Source of the DNA: Pseudomonadota bacterium
GTDB taxonomy: Bacteria; Pseudomonadota; Alphaproteobacteria; Rhizobiales; Xanthobacteraceae
NCBI GenBank assembly: GCA_018240595.1
Contig: JAFEFL010000013.1
Span: forward strand, 1 to 64,000
Length of the DNA: 64,000 nucleotides
Reading direction: 5' to 3'
Position 1 is the first letter of the stretch. Every line of letters starts with the position of its first letter. The notes under the pieces were generated by a model that was not told the origin of the DNA, searched no databases, and saw only the letters and a list, made by a program, of their open reading frames with translations. Both the position numbers and the translations under genes were made by a program. Positions 45,684 through 54,924 of the stretch are shown piece by piece.

Positions 45684-45717
45684 AATAAAAAGGGACGGCG
45701 CATTTGCGCCGTCCCCA
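45684..45717 (-). terminator. Rho-independent terminator of the beta-helix gene
   Basis: On the minus strand a perfect 10-bp stem GGGACGGCGC/GCGCCGTCCC with a 4-nt loop is followed by a T tract, 30 bp after the restored stop codon at 45749. Confidence 0.88.
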
Positions 45718-45748
45718 GAGCGGGCTGCGGTTCGATGCCGGCAGAGCG

Positions 45749-46604
45749 TTATTTCAAAGTCACGGTGCCTGTCGGCGCGCCGTCGGAAACGACGTTCCCG
45801 GTCAGGTTATTGTTCTGATAGCTCAGGATCGATCCGCCGGAACTCGGGGCCAGGCCGGTATTATTGCCGACGACCGTCGAGCCGGACAACAATACGGTGC
45901 TCTTGGGACCGAATGAGCTGACCCCTGCCGGTGGTCGAGCCGCCGTCGAGCGTGATACCGGTGATATTGTTGTCGAAGTTGCTGTTGTTGATCACGCCCT
46001 TTGCGCTGCCGGTGCCGGATGGCCGCACCATGACGGCGCCACCCGCGGAGCCGGCGCCGTTGTTGGTGATGTAGGTGTCGCTGATATACAGTTCGCTCGT
46101 CCCGGTCGGCTGGAACAGGATTCCGAATCCGATTGGAAACGGCGACTGATTGAAGAATTGCCGGATCACCGTTTTCTCGACGTGAAGCGCCGCACCGGTA
46201 TTGAACACGATGCCATTGTTGGCGGCCGCACTCGGCGGCGGGGCGCCGAAAATATCGAGGCCGCGCAGCGTGACAACGTCGGACGCGCCGGCGCTCACGG
46301 TGATGCCGTTCGAACCTGACGCCAGAACGCCCGCCTTGACGTTGGCGCAGTCGATGGTCATCGCCTTCGTGATGGTGACGGCGCCATAAGCGCCGGCGTC
46401 GATGCAGTTGATCTCACCGCCGGCAGCGGTCTTTGAAATGGCGCCTGCGAAGGTCTTGCACGGCGCGGTTCGGCTGCACGGATTGGCATCATCGCCGACG
46501 CCGGAGACCCAGGTGCGCGTGGCCTGGGCATTCGCGTGCGTTACCGGCAAGAACGCAAGCAGAGCGGCCGCAAGCAAACTTGCGCGCCAACGGATGTATT
46601 TCAT
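45749..46604 (-). pseudogene. Secreted right-handed beta-helix-type protein, frameshifted
   Basis: ATG 46604 opens a 247-residue frame with a signal peptide (RASLLAAALLAFLPVTHANAQA) and a repetitive Asn/Gly/Ser/Thr-rich domain (SGSNGITVSAGASDVVTLRG, ISDTYITNNGAG) of the right-handed beta-helix or pectate-lyase-like type. At about 45922-45928 (beside CCCCTG) the frame ends in an unrelated tail and stops at 45861. Skipping one base restores a matching end: GVSSFGPKSTVLLSGST, VVGNNTGLAPSS, YQNNNLTGN, PTGTVTLK and a stop at 45749, followed by a proper terminator. The change is recent or a sequencing error. Function unknown; secreted. Confidence 0.82.
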
Positions 46605-46804
46605 GGTCTCCCCCTGTTAAAGGCGAACCGCCACGGCCTGCGCCAAGGCTCGGTCGCCGGGGACTAATGTTAGCGCCGGAGCAATAACAACCATAGGAGG
46701 TATTTTTTGGATAACGATACCTCTGGTCACACCGCCGTTACTTGACGCAGGGCATAGGTAGAAAGGCCCTCGGTCCAAATGAACATAAACACCTGATTTA
46801 AAAC

Positions 46805-46836
46805 GAAAAAAGCCGACGCCCTGGCGAGCGTCGGCC
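46805..46836 (-). terminator. Rho-independent terminator of the dehydratase gene
   Basis: On the minus strand the 8-bp stem GCCGACGC/GCGTCGGC with an 8-nt loop is followed by a run of six T residues, 20 bp after the dehydratase stop codon. Confidence 0.85.
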
Positions 46837-46856
46837 CTGCCTGCAATCGGATTGCC

Positions 46857-48584
46857 TCAGTGAATCTCCGGCTCCGGCACCTTGCCCGGGGCGACGAGGA
46901 AATCGAAATCGCAGCCGTCGTCGGCCTGGCCGATGTGGTCGGAGAACAGCGCGCCATAGCCGCGCGGATAGCGCGGCGCCGGTTTCTGCCAGGCGGCCTT
47001 GCGACGGGCGAGCTCGGCATCGGACACGTGCAGGTGAATCTTGCGCGCCGGGATGTCGATTTCGATCTCGTCGCCGGTCTGCACGAAGGCGAGTGGACCG
47101 CCGACGAAACTCTCCGGCGCGACGTGCAGGATGCAGGCGCCGTAAGAGGTGCCGCTCATGCGCGCGTCGGAGATGCGCACCATATCGCGCACGCCCTGCT
47201 TCACCAGCTTCTTCGGGATCGGCAGCATGCCCCATTCCGGCATGCCGGGGCCGCCCTGCGGGCCGGAGTTCTTGAGCACGAGGATGTGGTCGGCGGTGAC
47301 GTCGAGATCGTCGCGCTCCACCTCGCGTGCCATGTGGTTGTAGTCCTCGAAGGCGAGGACCTTGCCGCGATGCTTGTGCAGGCGCTTCTCGGCGGCCGAC
47401 GGCTTGATGACGCAGCCGCGCGGCGCGATGTTGCCGGTGAGAACGGCGGTGGCGCCGTCGCGCGACACGGGATCGTTCAGCGACTTGATGACGTCGGGCT
47501 TGTAGACCTCGGCGCCCTCGATGTTCTCGCCGAGAGTTGCCCCGGTGACGGTCCTGGCGCCGAGATCGAGCACGCTGCGCAACTGGCTCATCAGCGCGCG
47601 CAGGCCGCCGGCGTAGTAGAAGTCTTCCATCAGATAGGCGCCGGACGGCCGCACATTGGCGATCACCGGCACTTCGCGAGACAATTCGTCGAAGCGCTTC
47701 ATCTCCAGCTTGATGCCGGCGCGGCGGGCGATGGCGACAAGATGGATGATGCAGTTGGTCGAACCGCCCATCGCCATGTGCACTTTGATGGCGTTGTCGA
47801 CCGACTCCTTGGTGATGATGTCGGACGGCTTGAGGTCGTCCCACACCATGTCGACGATGCGGCGGCCGCTTTGCGTCGCCATGCGCGAATGACTGGCGTC
47901 GGCGGCGGGGATCGACGAGGCGCCGGGCAACGTCATGCCCAGCGACTCGGCCACCGCCATCATGGTGGCGGCGGTGCCCATGGTCATGCAGGTGCCGAAG
48001 GAACGGGCGATGCCGTTCTCGATCTCGCTCCACTGCTCCTCGGTGATCTTGCCGGCACGCTTCTCGTCCCAGTACTTCCAGGCGTCCGAACCGGAGCCGA
48101 GCACCTGGCCATGCCAATTGCCGCGCAGCATCGGACCCGCCGGCACAAAGACCGTCGGGATGTCCATGCTGATCGCGCCCATCAACAGGCCGGGCGTGGT
48201 CTTGTCGCAGCCGCCCATGACGATGGCGCCGTCGATCGGCTGGCTGCGCAGGAGTTCTTCCGTCTCCATCGCGAGCAAGTTGCGATAGAGCATCGTCGTC
48301 GGGCGCATGAAGGATTCCGACAGCGACATCGCCGGCATTTCGAGCGGGAAGCCGCCGGCCTGCAGCACGCCGCGCTTCACCTCGTCCGCACGCGTGCGCA
48401 GATGCACGTGGCACGGATTGGCGTCGCTCCAGGTGTTGATGATGCCGATGACGGGCTTGCCGCCCCAATCTTCGCCATCATAGCCCATCTGGCGCATGCG
48501 CGAGCGATGGCCGAACGAACGCAGGTCGGTAACGCCCAGCCAGCGATGGCTGCGCAGGTCTTCAGGACGCTTCTTCTTGCTCAT
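46857..48584 (-). CDS. IlvD/Edd-family dehydratase, L-arabinonate dehydratase-like
   Basis: A 575-residue Fe-S dehydratase. Three cysteines, C58 (SDANPCHVHLR), C126 (GGCDKTTPG) and C199 (GTCMTMGTA), have the spacing of the [2Fe-2S] ligands of sugar-acid dehydratases. Branched-chain IlvD is also in this fold; the N-terminal RRSHRWLGVTDLRSF-type start and length (575, versus about 555-615) resemble L-arabinonate/D-xylonate dehydratases more. It removes water from an aldonate to give a 2-keto-3-deoxy acid. The start is ATG 48584; the gene clusters with a TTT binding protein and, divergently, an RraA-like protein. Confidence 0.88.
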   Translation of the reverse strand: MSKKKRPEDLRSHRWLGVTDLRSFGHRSRMRQMGYDGEDWGGKPVIGIINTWSDANPCHVHLRTRADEVKRGVLQAGGFPLEMPAMSLSESFMRPTTMLYRNLLAMETEELLRSQPIDGAIVMGGCDKTTPGLLMGAISMDIPTVFVPAGPMLRGNWHGQVLGSGSDAWKYWDEKRAGKITEEQWSEIENGIARSFGTCMTMGTAATMMAVAESLGMTLPGASSIPAADASHSRMATQSGRRIVDMVWDDLKPSDIITKESVDNAIKVHMAMGGSTNCIIHLVAIARRAGIKLEMKRFDELSREVPVIANVRPSGAYLMEDFYYAGGLRALMSQLRSVLDLGARTVTGATLGENIEGAEVYKPDVIKSLNDPVSRDGATAVLTGNIAPRGCVIKPSAAEKRLHKHRGKVLAFEDYNHMAREVERDDLDVTADHILVLKNSGPQGGPGMPEWGMLPIPKKLVKQGVRDMVRISDARMSGTSYGACILHVAPESFVGGPLAFVQTGDEIEIDIPARKIHLHVSDAELARRKAAWQKPAPRYPRGYGALFSDHIGQADDGCDFDFLVAPGKVPEPEIH

Positions 48585-48609
48585 TGACGGGTATTCCGGA
48601 CGGGCCTTG

Positions 48610-49590
48610 TTACTGGACGGAAAGATTGGCGGCGCGGACAACCTTCTCCCACTTCGCGGTCTCGTCCGCGAGAACTTTTCCGAAGTCGGCCGCCGAGCCG
48701 GGCATCGGAATGCCGCCGAGTTCCTTGAGCTTGGCAAGAACCTGCGGATCCTTGAGCGCGGCGTTGATTTCCTTGTTGAGCAGATCGACGATCTCCTTCG
48801 GCGTGCCGTGGGGCGCGCCGAGGCCGAAGAAGGCGCTCGCCTCGTAGCCTGGCACGGTCTCGCCGACCGTCGGCACGTCGGGCAGTTCCGGCGAGCGGGT
48901 CGCGGTGGTCACCGCGAGCGCGCGGAGCTTGCCGGATTTGATGTGCTGGATCGACGACGGCATGTTGTCGAACGTCACCTGCACCTGCCCGGAGATCAGG
49001 TCGAGCAGCATTGGTGCCGAACCTTTGTAAGGCACGTGCACCATCTTGGTGCCGGTCATCATCTTGAAAAGTTCGCCCGACAGATGGATCGACGTGCCGG
49101 CGCCGGACGACGCGATATTGATCTTGTCCGGATTGGCTTTGGCGTAGGCGATGAACTCGGCCACGGTCTTCGCCGGGACGTTCGGGTTCACTTCCATCAC
49201 ATTCGGCACCCGGATGAAACCGGCGACCGGCTCGATATCGCGCAGGAAGTTGAAATTGAGCTTGGTGTAGAGCGATGCGTTGATGGCATTTGCCGGGTTG
49301 ACCAGCAGCAGGGTGTAGCCGTCGGGAGACGCTTTGGTCACGGCCTCGGTGCCGATGTTGTTGGCAGCGCCGGGGCGGTTGTCGACGATGAAGGATTGCT
49401 TGAGCCGGTCACCGAGCCACTGACCGAAAATGCGCGCCAGCACGTCGGTCGAGCCACCGGCGGCGTATCCGACGATGATGTGGACCGGACGGTTGGGGTA
49501 ATTCGAACTTTGCGCGCTGGCGACGGCCGGCAGCAGGAGACCGACAGCGACAACCGCAACTCGTGACGCAATCCCAAACAGCCGGCACAT
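48610..49590 (-). CDS. Tripartite tricarboxylate transporter (TctC/Bug) binding protein
   Basis: A 326-residue periplasmic solute-binding protein with a signal peptide (about 1-27) and TctC motifs YPNRPVHIIVGYAAGGSTDVLAR and NRPGAANNIGTEAVTKASPDGYT. Bug proteins bind carboxylates and sugar acids. No tctA/tctB is adjacent, so it may work with a remote membrane pair or act in signalling. ATG 49590 follows GGGAGGA. The dehydratase gene begins 25 bp downstream, so the two are probably one operon. Confidence 0.92.
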   Translation of the reverse strand: MCRLFGIASRVAVVAVGLLLPAVASAQSSNYPNRPVHIIVGYAAGGSTDVLARIFGQWLGDRLKQSFIVDNRPGAANNIGTEAVTKASPDGYTLLLVNPANAINASLYTKLNFNFLRDIEPVAGFIRVPNVMEVNPNVPAKTVAEFIAYAKANPDKINIASSGAGTSIHLSGELFKMMTGTKMVHVPYKGSAPMLLDLISGQVQVTFDNMPSSIQHIKSGKLRALAVTTATRSPELPDVPTVGETVPGYEASAFFGLGAPHGTPKEIVDLLNKEINAALKDPQVLAKLKELGGIPMPGSAADFGKVLADETAKWEKVVRAANLSVQ

Positions 49591-49783
49591 CGTGGATCCT
49601 CCCAATCGATTGAACTTGAAGCCGGTCGTTTGCCGCCGGCTTTGCCCCCGGTTCATCAGCGACCGGCCCGCGACTGTACCGGGCCGTCACCAGACCGCAC
49701 AAGGCCAAATTTACAACTCTTGACAACATTGGCGCGGCGATACCTAGTGTCGCCACCAGCCAGACCCTTTGCCGAGGACAGCG

Positions 49784-50494
49784 ATGCGCGAGACCACGAA
49801 ATCCAAACTCATGGCGGTCTCGACCGCGACCCTGACCACCGTGCTGTTCAAGCGCGGCTTCCGCAACACCTTCATCGCCGGCATTCATCGCATCAACGAC
49901 GGCGAGAAGCCGAACATGGTCGGCCCGGCCTATACGCTGCGCTACATTCCGGCGCGCGAGGATCTCGACCATCTCGGCGTGTTCGAGGACCGCAGCCATC
50001 CGCAGCGCAAGGGCGTCGAGGAATGCCCGCCGGGCGCAGTGTTCATGATCGACAGCCGCCGCAATGCCTCGGCCGCGTCGGCCGGCAACATCCTGCTCAC
50101 CCGGCTGTGGAAGCGCGGCGCGGCCGGCATCGTGACCGACGGCGGCTTCCGCGATACGCCGGAAATCGCCGCCATGCCGTTCCCGGCCTATCACAGCCAG
50201 CCGGCGGCGCCGACCAACCTGATCCGTCACCACGCCGTCGATCTCAACCTGCCGATTGCCTGCGGTGAAGTCTCGGTTTATCCCGGAGACATCATCGTCG
50301 GCGATGCCGAAGGCGTCGTCGTCATCCCGCAGCACATCGCCGACGACGTCGCCGACGAATCCTTCGAGCAGACCGCGTTCGAAGACTTCGTCCAGGAGCA
50401 GGTGATGGCCGGCAAGAGCATCTTCGGCATCTATCCGCCGTCGCCCGAGGCGAAGGAAGAATTCGCCCGCTGGCGCAAGGCCAACAACCGCTGA
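49784..50494 (+). CDS. RraA-family protein (possible aldolase)
   Basis: A 236-residue member of the RraA/4-hydroxy-4-methyl-2-oxoglutarate aldolase family. It carries the GGFRDTPEI motif (G-x2-R-D metal/substrate site) and YPGDIIVGDAEGVVVIPQHIADDV. True RraA inhibits RNase E; longer relatives with this motif act as aldolases or decarboxylases on keto-acids. Beside a sugar-acid dehydratase the second role is plausible but unproved. ATG 49784 follows GAGGACAG. Confidence 0.85.
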   Translation: MRETTKSKLMAVSTATLTTVLFKRGFRNTFIAGIHRINDGEKPNMVGPAYTLRYIPAREDLDHLGVFEDRSHPQRKGVEECPPGAVFMIDSRRNASAASAGNILLTRLWKRGAAGIVTDGGFRDTPEIAAMPFPAYHSQPAAPTNLIRHHAVDLNLPIACGEVSVYPGDIIVGDAEGVVVIPQHIADDVADESFEQTAFEDFVQEQVMAGKSIFGIYPPSPEAKEEFARWRKANNR

Positions 50495-50508
50495 GGTCAT
50501 CGTCGCGC

Positions 50509-51231
50509 ATGTCGCTCGAGAGGTCCGCACCAACGACGCCCTTGAGCGAGGCGCGGCGCAGCGCCGGCATCTATCAGCGCATTTTCGAGACCATCGTCGC
50601 CGGTGAGTTCGCGGTGAATTCGCGCCTGCCCTCGGAGACGGAACTGGCAACGCGTTTCGGCGCTTCGCGGCCGGTGGTGCGCGAGGCGCTGGCCCGCCTG
50701 CGCGACGACGGCATCATCGTCTCGCGGCAGGGTTCGGGCAGCTATGTAAAGCGCCGGCCGGATGTCGCGGTGCTGCGCTTCACGCCCGGCGGCTCGATCG
50801 ACGACGTACAGCGCTGCTTCGAATTCCGCCAGGTGGTCGAAGGCGGCGCGGCGGCGCTGGCGGCGGAACGCCGGGAAGATGCCGACATCGCCGATATCCG
50901 TGCGGCTTTCGACGCGCTGAGCGTCGCGATTCGCAAGAACGAGCTAGGCGTCGAGCCCGACGAGCGCTTCCATCTCGCCATAGCCAAAGCCACGCATAAT
51001 CCGTACTACGTTTCGATGCAGACCTCGCTCCAGCCGCATATCCGCTACGGCATGAACCTGACCCGCAACCTGTCGCGGCTGCGCAAGGCCGAACGTGTGC
51101 TCGCGGTCCAGGACGAGCACCGCGTCATCCTCGACGCCATCGTCGCCGGCGATCCGGACGCCGCCTGCCGGGCCATGCAGGATCACATCGCCAATGCGCG
51201 GCGCCGCATGTTCGAAAACGTGACGGCATGA
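50509..51231 (+). CDS. FadR-type GntR family transcription regulator
   Basis: A 240-residue repressor: winged helix (about 20-80; RLPSETELATRFGASRPVVREALARLRDDG) and an FCD ligand domain (about 100-230) with metal-binding-type residues in DERFHLAIAKATHNP and later EHR...DHI. FCD regulators bind small organic acids. It starts 14 bp after the RraA-like gene and probably regulates the divergent dehydratase operon and itself. Confidence 0.93.
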   Translation: MSLERSAPTTPLSEARRSAGIYQRIFETIVAGEFAVNSRLPSETELATRFGASRPVVREALARLRDDGIIVSRQGSGSYVKRRPDVAVLRFTPGGSIDDVQRCFEFRQVVEGGAAALAAERREDADIADIRAAFDALSVAIRKNELGVEPDERFHLAIAKATHNPYYVSMQTSLQPHIRYGMNLTRNLSRLRKAERVLAVQDEHRVILDAIVAGDPDAACRAMQDHIANARRRMFENVTA

Positions 51232-52178
51232 CCGCAACCGTGCCTGACAATGCCAAGTCCCGGCACGGCCGAGCGGTGGCAGCCTTCGGCAATCCCTATC
51301 TGCTGCTGGCGCTGACCTCGCTGTTCTGGTCGGGCAATCACATTGTCGGCCGCGCCGCCGGCGGCGTCGTGCCGCCGCTGGCGCTCTCAACCTTGCGCTG
51401 GTTCATTCCGACGCTGCTGCTGTGGATCATCGCGCGGCGGCATATCGTGCGCGACTGGCCGACCATCCGCACCCACTGGAAGATCCTGCTGTGGTTCGGC
51501 TTCACCGGCGGTGTGCTGTTCACGTCGCTGCAATATGTCGGCCTGCAATACACCAGCGCGCTCAACGTCTCGGTGCTCAACTCGCTGGTGCCGGTGCTCA
51601 TCCTGGGAACGGGCGCGCTGATCTTCCGCGACCGCGTCACGCCACTGCAACTGACCGGCATCCTGGTGTCGTCGGTCGGCGTCATCGTGATCATCGCCCA
51701 CGGCGATCTGGCGACGTTGCGCGATCTCGCCTTCAACTGGGGCGACCTGATCATCGTCTTCAACATGGCGGTGTTCTCGATCTACGCGACCTATCTGCGG
51801 CTGCGGCCGCCCATCCACCCGCTGAGTCTGTTGTTCATGCTCGGCGCGCTGTCGGCGATCGGCACCCTGCCCTTCGCTGTCGCCGAGAGCCTCGCCGGTT
51901 ACACCTTGAAGCTCAACTGGATGACCGTCGGCGTCGTCGCCTATGTCGCGATCTTCCCGAGCCTGCTCGCCTATGCGGCGTGGAACCGCGGCGTCGAATT
52001 GATCGGGGCCAACCGGGCCGGGCCCTTCCTGCACCTGATCCCGGTCTATACCGCCGTCCTCGGCTATACGCTGCTCGGTGAGCACCTTTATGCCTTCCAC
52101 GTGCTCGGCTTCGTCCTCATCCTGGGCGGTGTCTATCTGGCCTCGCGAAAGGGCAAATCTACTGCCGCCGAGGCATAG
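51228..52178 (+). CDS. EamA/DMT family transporter
   Basis: A 316-residue inner-membrane protein with ten predicted helices in two EamA repeats (the first SLFWSGNHIVGRAAGG, the second LIIVFNMAVFSIYATYLRLRP). It overlaps the regulator by 4 bp (ATGA), so it is translated with it. DMT proteins export or import metabolites; linked here to sugar-acid genes, but direction and substrate are unknown. Confidence 0.92.
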   Translation: MTATVPDNAKSRHGRAVAAFGNPYLLLALTSLFWSGNHIVGRAAGGVVPPLALSTLRWFIPTLLLWIIARRHIVRDWPTIRTHWKILLWFGFTGGVLFTSLQYVGLQYTSALNVSVLNSLVPVLILGTGALIFRDRVTPLQLTGILVSSVGVIVIIAHGDLATLRDLAFNWGDLIIVFNMAVFSIYATYLRLRPPIHPLSLLFMLGALSAIGTLPFAVAESLAGYTLKLNWMTVGVVAYVAIFPSLLAYAAWNRGVELIGANRAGPFLHLIPVYTAVLGYTLLGEHLYAFHVLGFVLILGGVYLASRKGKSTAAEA

Positions 52179-52276
52179 CGACAGGCGCCTTATTCGGGGC
52201 CCGGCTGCCGCGGCATCTTGAGCACACCGCCTCATCCATCGGATAACGTGGCGCTTCGTCCAGGCGATCCGTCTGG

Positions 52277-53404
52277 ATGTCCGACCGGAATTTTGACAGG
52301 CCATCACGAGTGACCAGCAGAGCTACAACCGCACCCCAGAACCGGCACGCCGTCGCCTCCGCCGACATCGTCGTCTTCGACCATGTGCACAAGGCCTATG
52401 CCGCGCGCGGCAGCGCCGGCGCGGTGGCTGCCCTGCACGACATCTCGCTGTCGGTGCGGACCGGGTCGGTCATGGGCGTGATCGGGCGCAGCGGCGCCGG
52501 CAAGTCCACCCTGATCCGCCTCGTCAACGGCCTGGAAACGCCGACCGGCGGCCGCGTCCTGTTCGACGGCGTCGATGTCGGAACGCTGGCCGGCGGCGCC
52601 TTGCGGCAGACGCAGCGCCAGATCGGCATGATCTTCCAGCATTTCAACCTGCTGTCGTCGCGCACCGTCTTCGAGAATGTCGCGCTGCCGCTCGAGATCG
52701 CCGGCACGGCCAAGGCGACCCTTGCCAAGCGCGTCAATGCGCTGCTCGAACTGGTCGGCCTTGCCGACAAGCGCGACCGCTATCCCAGCGAATTGTCCGG
52801 CGGTCAGAAACAGCGCGTCGGCATCGCGCGTGCGCTGGCGACCGAACCTAAGCTCCTGCTCTCCGACGAGGCAACTTCGGCGCTCGACCCGGAAACGACG
52901 CGTTCGATCCTCGACCTGCTCAAGACCGTCAATCGCGAACTCGGCCTCACCATTCTCCTGATCACGCACGAAATGTCGGTGGTGCGCGCCATCGCCGACG
53001 AAGTCGTCGTGCTCGACGGCGGCCGCGTCGCCGAGCACGGCAACGCCTACGATGTCTTCACCCAGCCGCAGCACGCGGTGACACGCTCTTTCTTCGCCAA
53101 CGACGCCGGACGCCAGTTGCCGGACGATCTTCGCGCCAAGCTGCAAGCATCGGCGCCGCCCGGCGGCAAGGCTATCGTCCGCATCGTATTTCGAACCGCG
53201 TCGGCTGACGATGCCGTGCTGTCGAAGCTGGCGCGCGACCTCGGGGTCGACGTCAACATCATCAGCGCGACCGTTGATACGCTCGCCGGCAAGCCGTTCG
53301 GCTGGTTCATCGCCAGCCTCGACGGCGGAAAGCAGGTGGACGACACTGTGGCTTATCTCGCCCGCTACGGCGTCAACGCGGAGGTTCTCGGCTATGTCGC
53401 CTGA
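52277..53404 (+). CDS. metN: Methionine ABC transporter ATP-binding protein
   Basis: A 375-residue ABC ATPase with Walker A GRSGAGKST, signature LSGGQKQRVGIARAL, Walker B LLLSDEATSALDP and H-loop ITHEMSVV, then a C-terminal NIL regulatory domain (about 285-372) that senses intracellular L-methionine in MetN. The start is ATG 52277 (weak ribosome site); GTG 52310 is possible. It overlaps metI by 11 bp. No SAM riboswitch was recognised in the short leader. Confidence 0.92.
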   Translation: MSDRNFDRPSRVTSRATTAPQNRHAVASADIVVFDHVHKAYAARGSAGAVAALHDISLSVRTGSVMGVIGRSGAGKSTLIRLVNGLETPTGGRVLFDGVDVGTLAGGALRQTQRQIGMIFQHFNLLSSRTVFENVALPLEIAGTAKATLAKRVNALLELVGLADKRDRYPSELSGGQKQRVGIARALATEPKLLLSDEATSALDPETTRSILDLLKTVNRELGLTILLITHEMSVVRAIADEVVVLDGGRVAEHGNAYDVFTQPQHAVTRSFFANDAGRQLPDDLRAKLQASAPPGGKAIVRIVFRTASADDAVLSKLARDLGVDVNIISATVDTLAGKPFGWFIASLDGGKQVDDTVAYLARYGVNAEVLGYVA

Positions 53405-54062
53405 AATCATTCGCCTGATCGTCGAGGCCACGATCGACACGCTCTACATGGTGGCGCTGGCTTTGAGCTTCGGCACCCTGGTCGGCCTGCCGCTCGGTAT
53501 CTTCCTTGCCACCGGCGGCAAAGGCGAACTGCTCGCCTTCCCGGCGGCGAAGACCGTGCTCGGCTTCGTCGCCAATGCCACGCGCTCGACACCCTTCATC
53601 ATCCTCGTCGTCGCCATCATTCCGTTCACGCGGCTCGTGGCCGGCACGTCGATCGGCACTACGGCGGCGGTCGTGCCGCTGACACTCGCCGCCATTCCCT
53701 TTATCGCGCGCTTGATCGAGGCCGCTATCCGCGAAGTCGATTACGGCCTGGTCGAAGCCGCGCGCGCCATGGGCGCAACGCCGCTGCAGATCGTCCGCAA
53801 GGTGCTCATTCCGGAAGCCTTGCCGGGCATCGTGCTCGGTCTGACGCTCGCCGCGGTCAACCTCATCGGCTTTTCCGCCATCGTCGGCGTGGTCGGCGGC
53901 GGCGGCCTCGGCGATCTCGGCATCCGCTACGGCTACCAGCGCTTCATGCCGGAAGTCATGGCCGTGGTCGTCGTCGTCCTGATCGTCCTGGTGCAGGGCG
54001 TGCAATCCTTCGGCGACCGACTGTCGCGCCGCCTCAACAAACGTCTTCGCCACTCGTCCTGA
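53394..54062 (+). CDS. metI: Methionine ABC transporter permease
   Basis: A 222-residue inner-membrane protein with about five helices and the coupling motif EAARAMGATPLQIVRKVLIPEALPGI. It imports methionine with MetN and MetQ. It starts within the metN tail and precedes metQ by 23 bp. Confidence 0.92.
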   Translation: MSPEIIRLIVEATIDTLYMVALALSFGTLVGLPLGIFLATGGKGELLAFPAAKTVLGFVANATRSTPFIILVVAIIPFTRLVAGTSIGTTAAVVPLTLAAIPFIARLIEAAIREVDYGLVEAARAMGATPLQIVRKVLIPEALPGIVLGLTLAAVNLIGFSAIVGVVGGGGLGDLGIRYGYQRFMPEVMAVVVVVLIVLVQGVQSFGDRLSRRLNKRLRHSS

Positions 54063-54085
54063 TGCTTACCCAAAGGAGAACCAGC

Positions 54086-54865
54086 ATGTTCGTGCGTCAT
54101 ATCCTGACTGCCGCCGTCGCCGCGCTCATCGGCATCGGCGCGGCGCAAGCCGAAACCATCAAGATCGGCGTCACGCCCGGGCCGCACGCCCAGGTGCTCG
54201 AATTCGTCAAGCCGCTCGCCGCCAAAAAGGGCCTCGATATCCAGATCATCGAGTTCTCGGATTACGTCATTCCGAACACCGCGCTCGACGCCGGCGAAAT
54301 CCAGGCCAATTCGTTCCAGCATCTCCCCTATCTGGAGAACCAGAAGAAGGATCGCGGCTTCAAGATCGAGAGCGCGGGCTATACGCTGAACTTCCCGCTC
54401 GGCATCTATTCGAAGAAGCACAAGACCTTCGCCGAGGTGCCGGACGGCGGCAAGATCGCCATCCAGAACGATCCGACCAATGGCGGCCGCTCGCTGCTGC
54501 TCATGCAGGACCGGGGCATCATCAAGCTCAAGCCGGATGCCGGCATCAAGCCGAGCGTCGCCGACATCGTCGACAACCCGAAGAAGCTGAAGTTCATCGA
54601 GGTCGAGGCCGCGCAGACGCCGCGCTCGCTCGACGACGTCGATGCCGCCTCGATCAACACCAACTACGCGACGCAGGCCGGCCTGACGCTTAACGACGCC
54701 ATCCTCAAGGAGGATGCCAAGGGCCCCTACGTCAACATCATCGCCGTGCGCACCGTCGACAAGGACAAGCCCTGGGTGAAGACCCTGCTCGACGTCTATC
54801 ACTCCCCCGAGGTGAAGGCCTTCGTGCTCGAGAAGTTCAAGGGCGCCGTGCTGCCGAGCTGGTAA
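54086..54865 (+). CDS. metQ: Methionine ABC transporter substrate-binding protein
   Basis: A 259-residue periplasmic protein with a cleavable signal peptide (about 1-22; no lipobox cysteine) and the NlpA/MetQ pattern IKIGVTPGPHAQVLEFVKP, SDYVIPNTALDAGEIQANSFQH, GIYSKKHKTFAEVPDGGKIAIQNDPTN. It binds D/L-methionine. Enterobacterial MetQ is a lipoprotein; this one is not. ATG 54086 follows AAAGGAG. A strong hairpin with T-rich tail follows. Confidence 0.92.
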   Translation: MFVRHILTAAVAALIGIGAAQAETIKIGVTPGPHAQVLEFVKPLAAKKGLDIQIIEFSDYVIPNTALDAGEIQANSFQHLPYLENQKKDRGFKIESAGYTLNFPLGIYSKKHKTFAEVPDGGKIAIQNDPTNGGRSLLLMQDRGIIKLKPDAGIKPSVADIVDNPKKLKFIEVEAAQTPRSLDDVDAASINTNYATQAGLTLNDAILKEDAKGPYVNIIAVRTVDKDKPWVKTLLDVYHSPEVKAFVLEKFKGAVLPSW

Positions 54866-54880
54866 GCCGGGCTTGCAAGT

Positions 54881-54920
54881 ATGGGGGGAGGCCGTGCGGC
54901 GGCCTCCCCCCATTTATTTG
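54881..54920 (+). terminator. Terminator of the metNIQ operon
   Basis: A long hairpin (ATGGGGGGAGGCC against GGCCTCCCCCCAT, 54881-54894 and 54901-54913) followed by TTTATTT, 16 bp after the metQ stop codon. It also faces the stop of the convergent lipoprotein. Confidence 0.85.
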
Positions 54921-54924
54921 CGGG

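Noticed and set aside
52179..52276. Possible SAM riboswitch upstream of metN
   Set aside because: The 98-bp gap shows no SAM-II or related consensus I can recognise.
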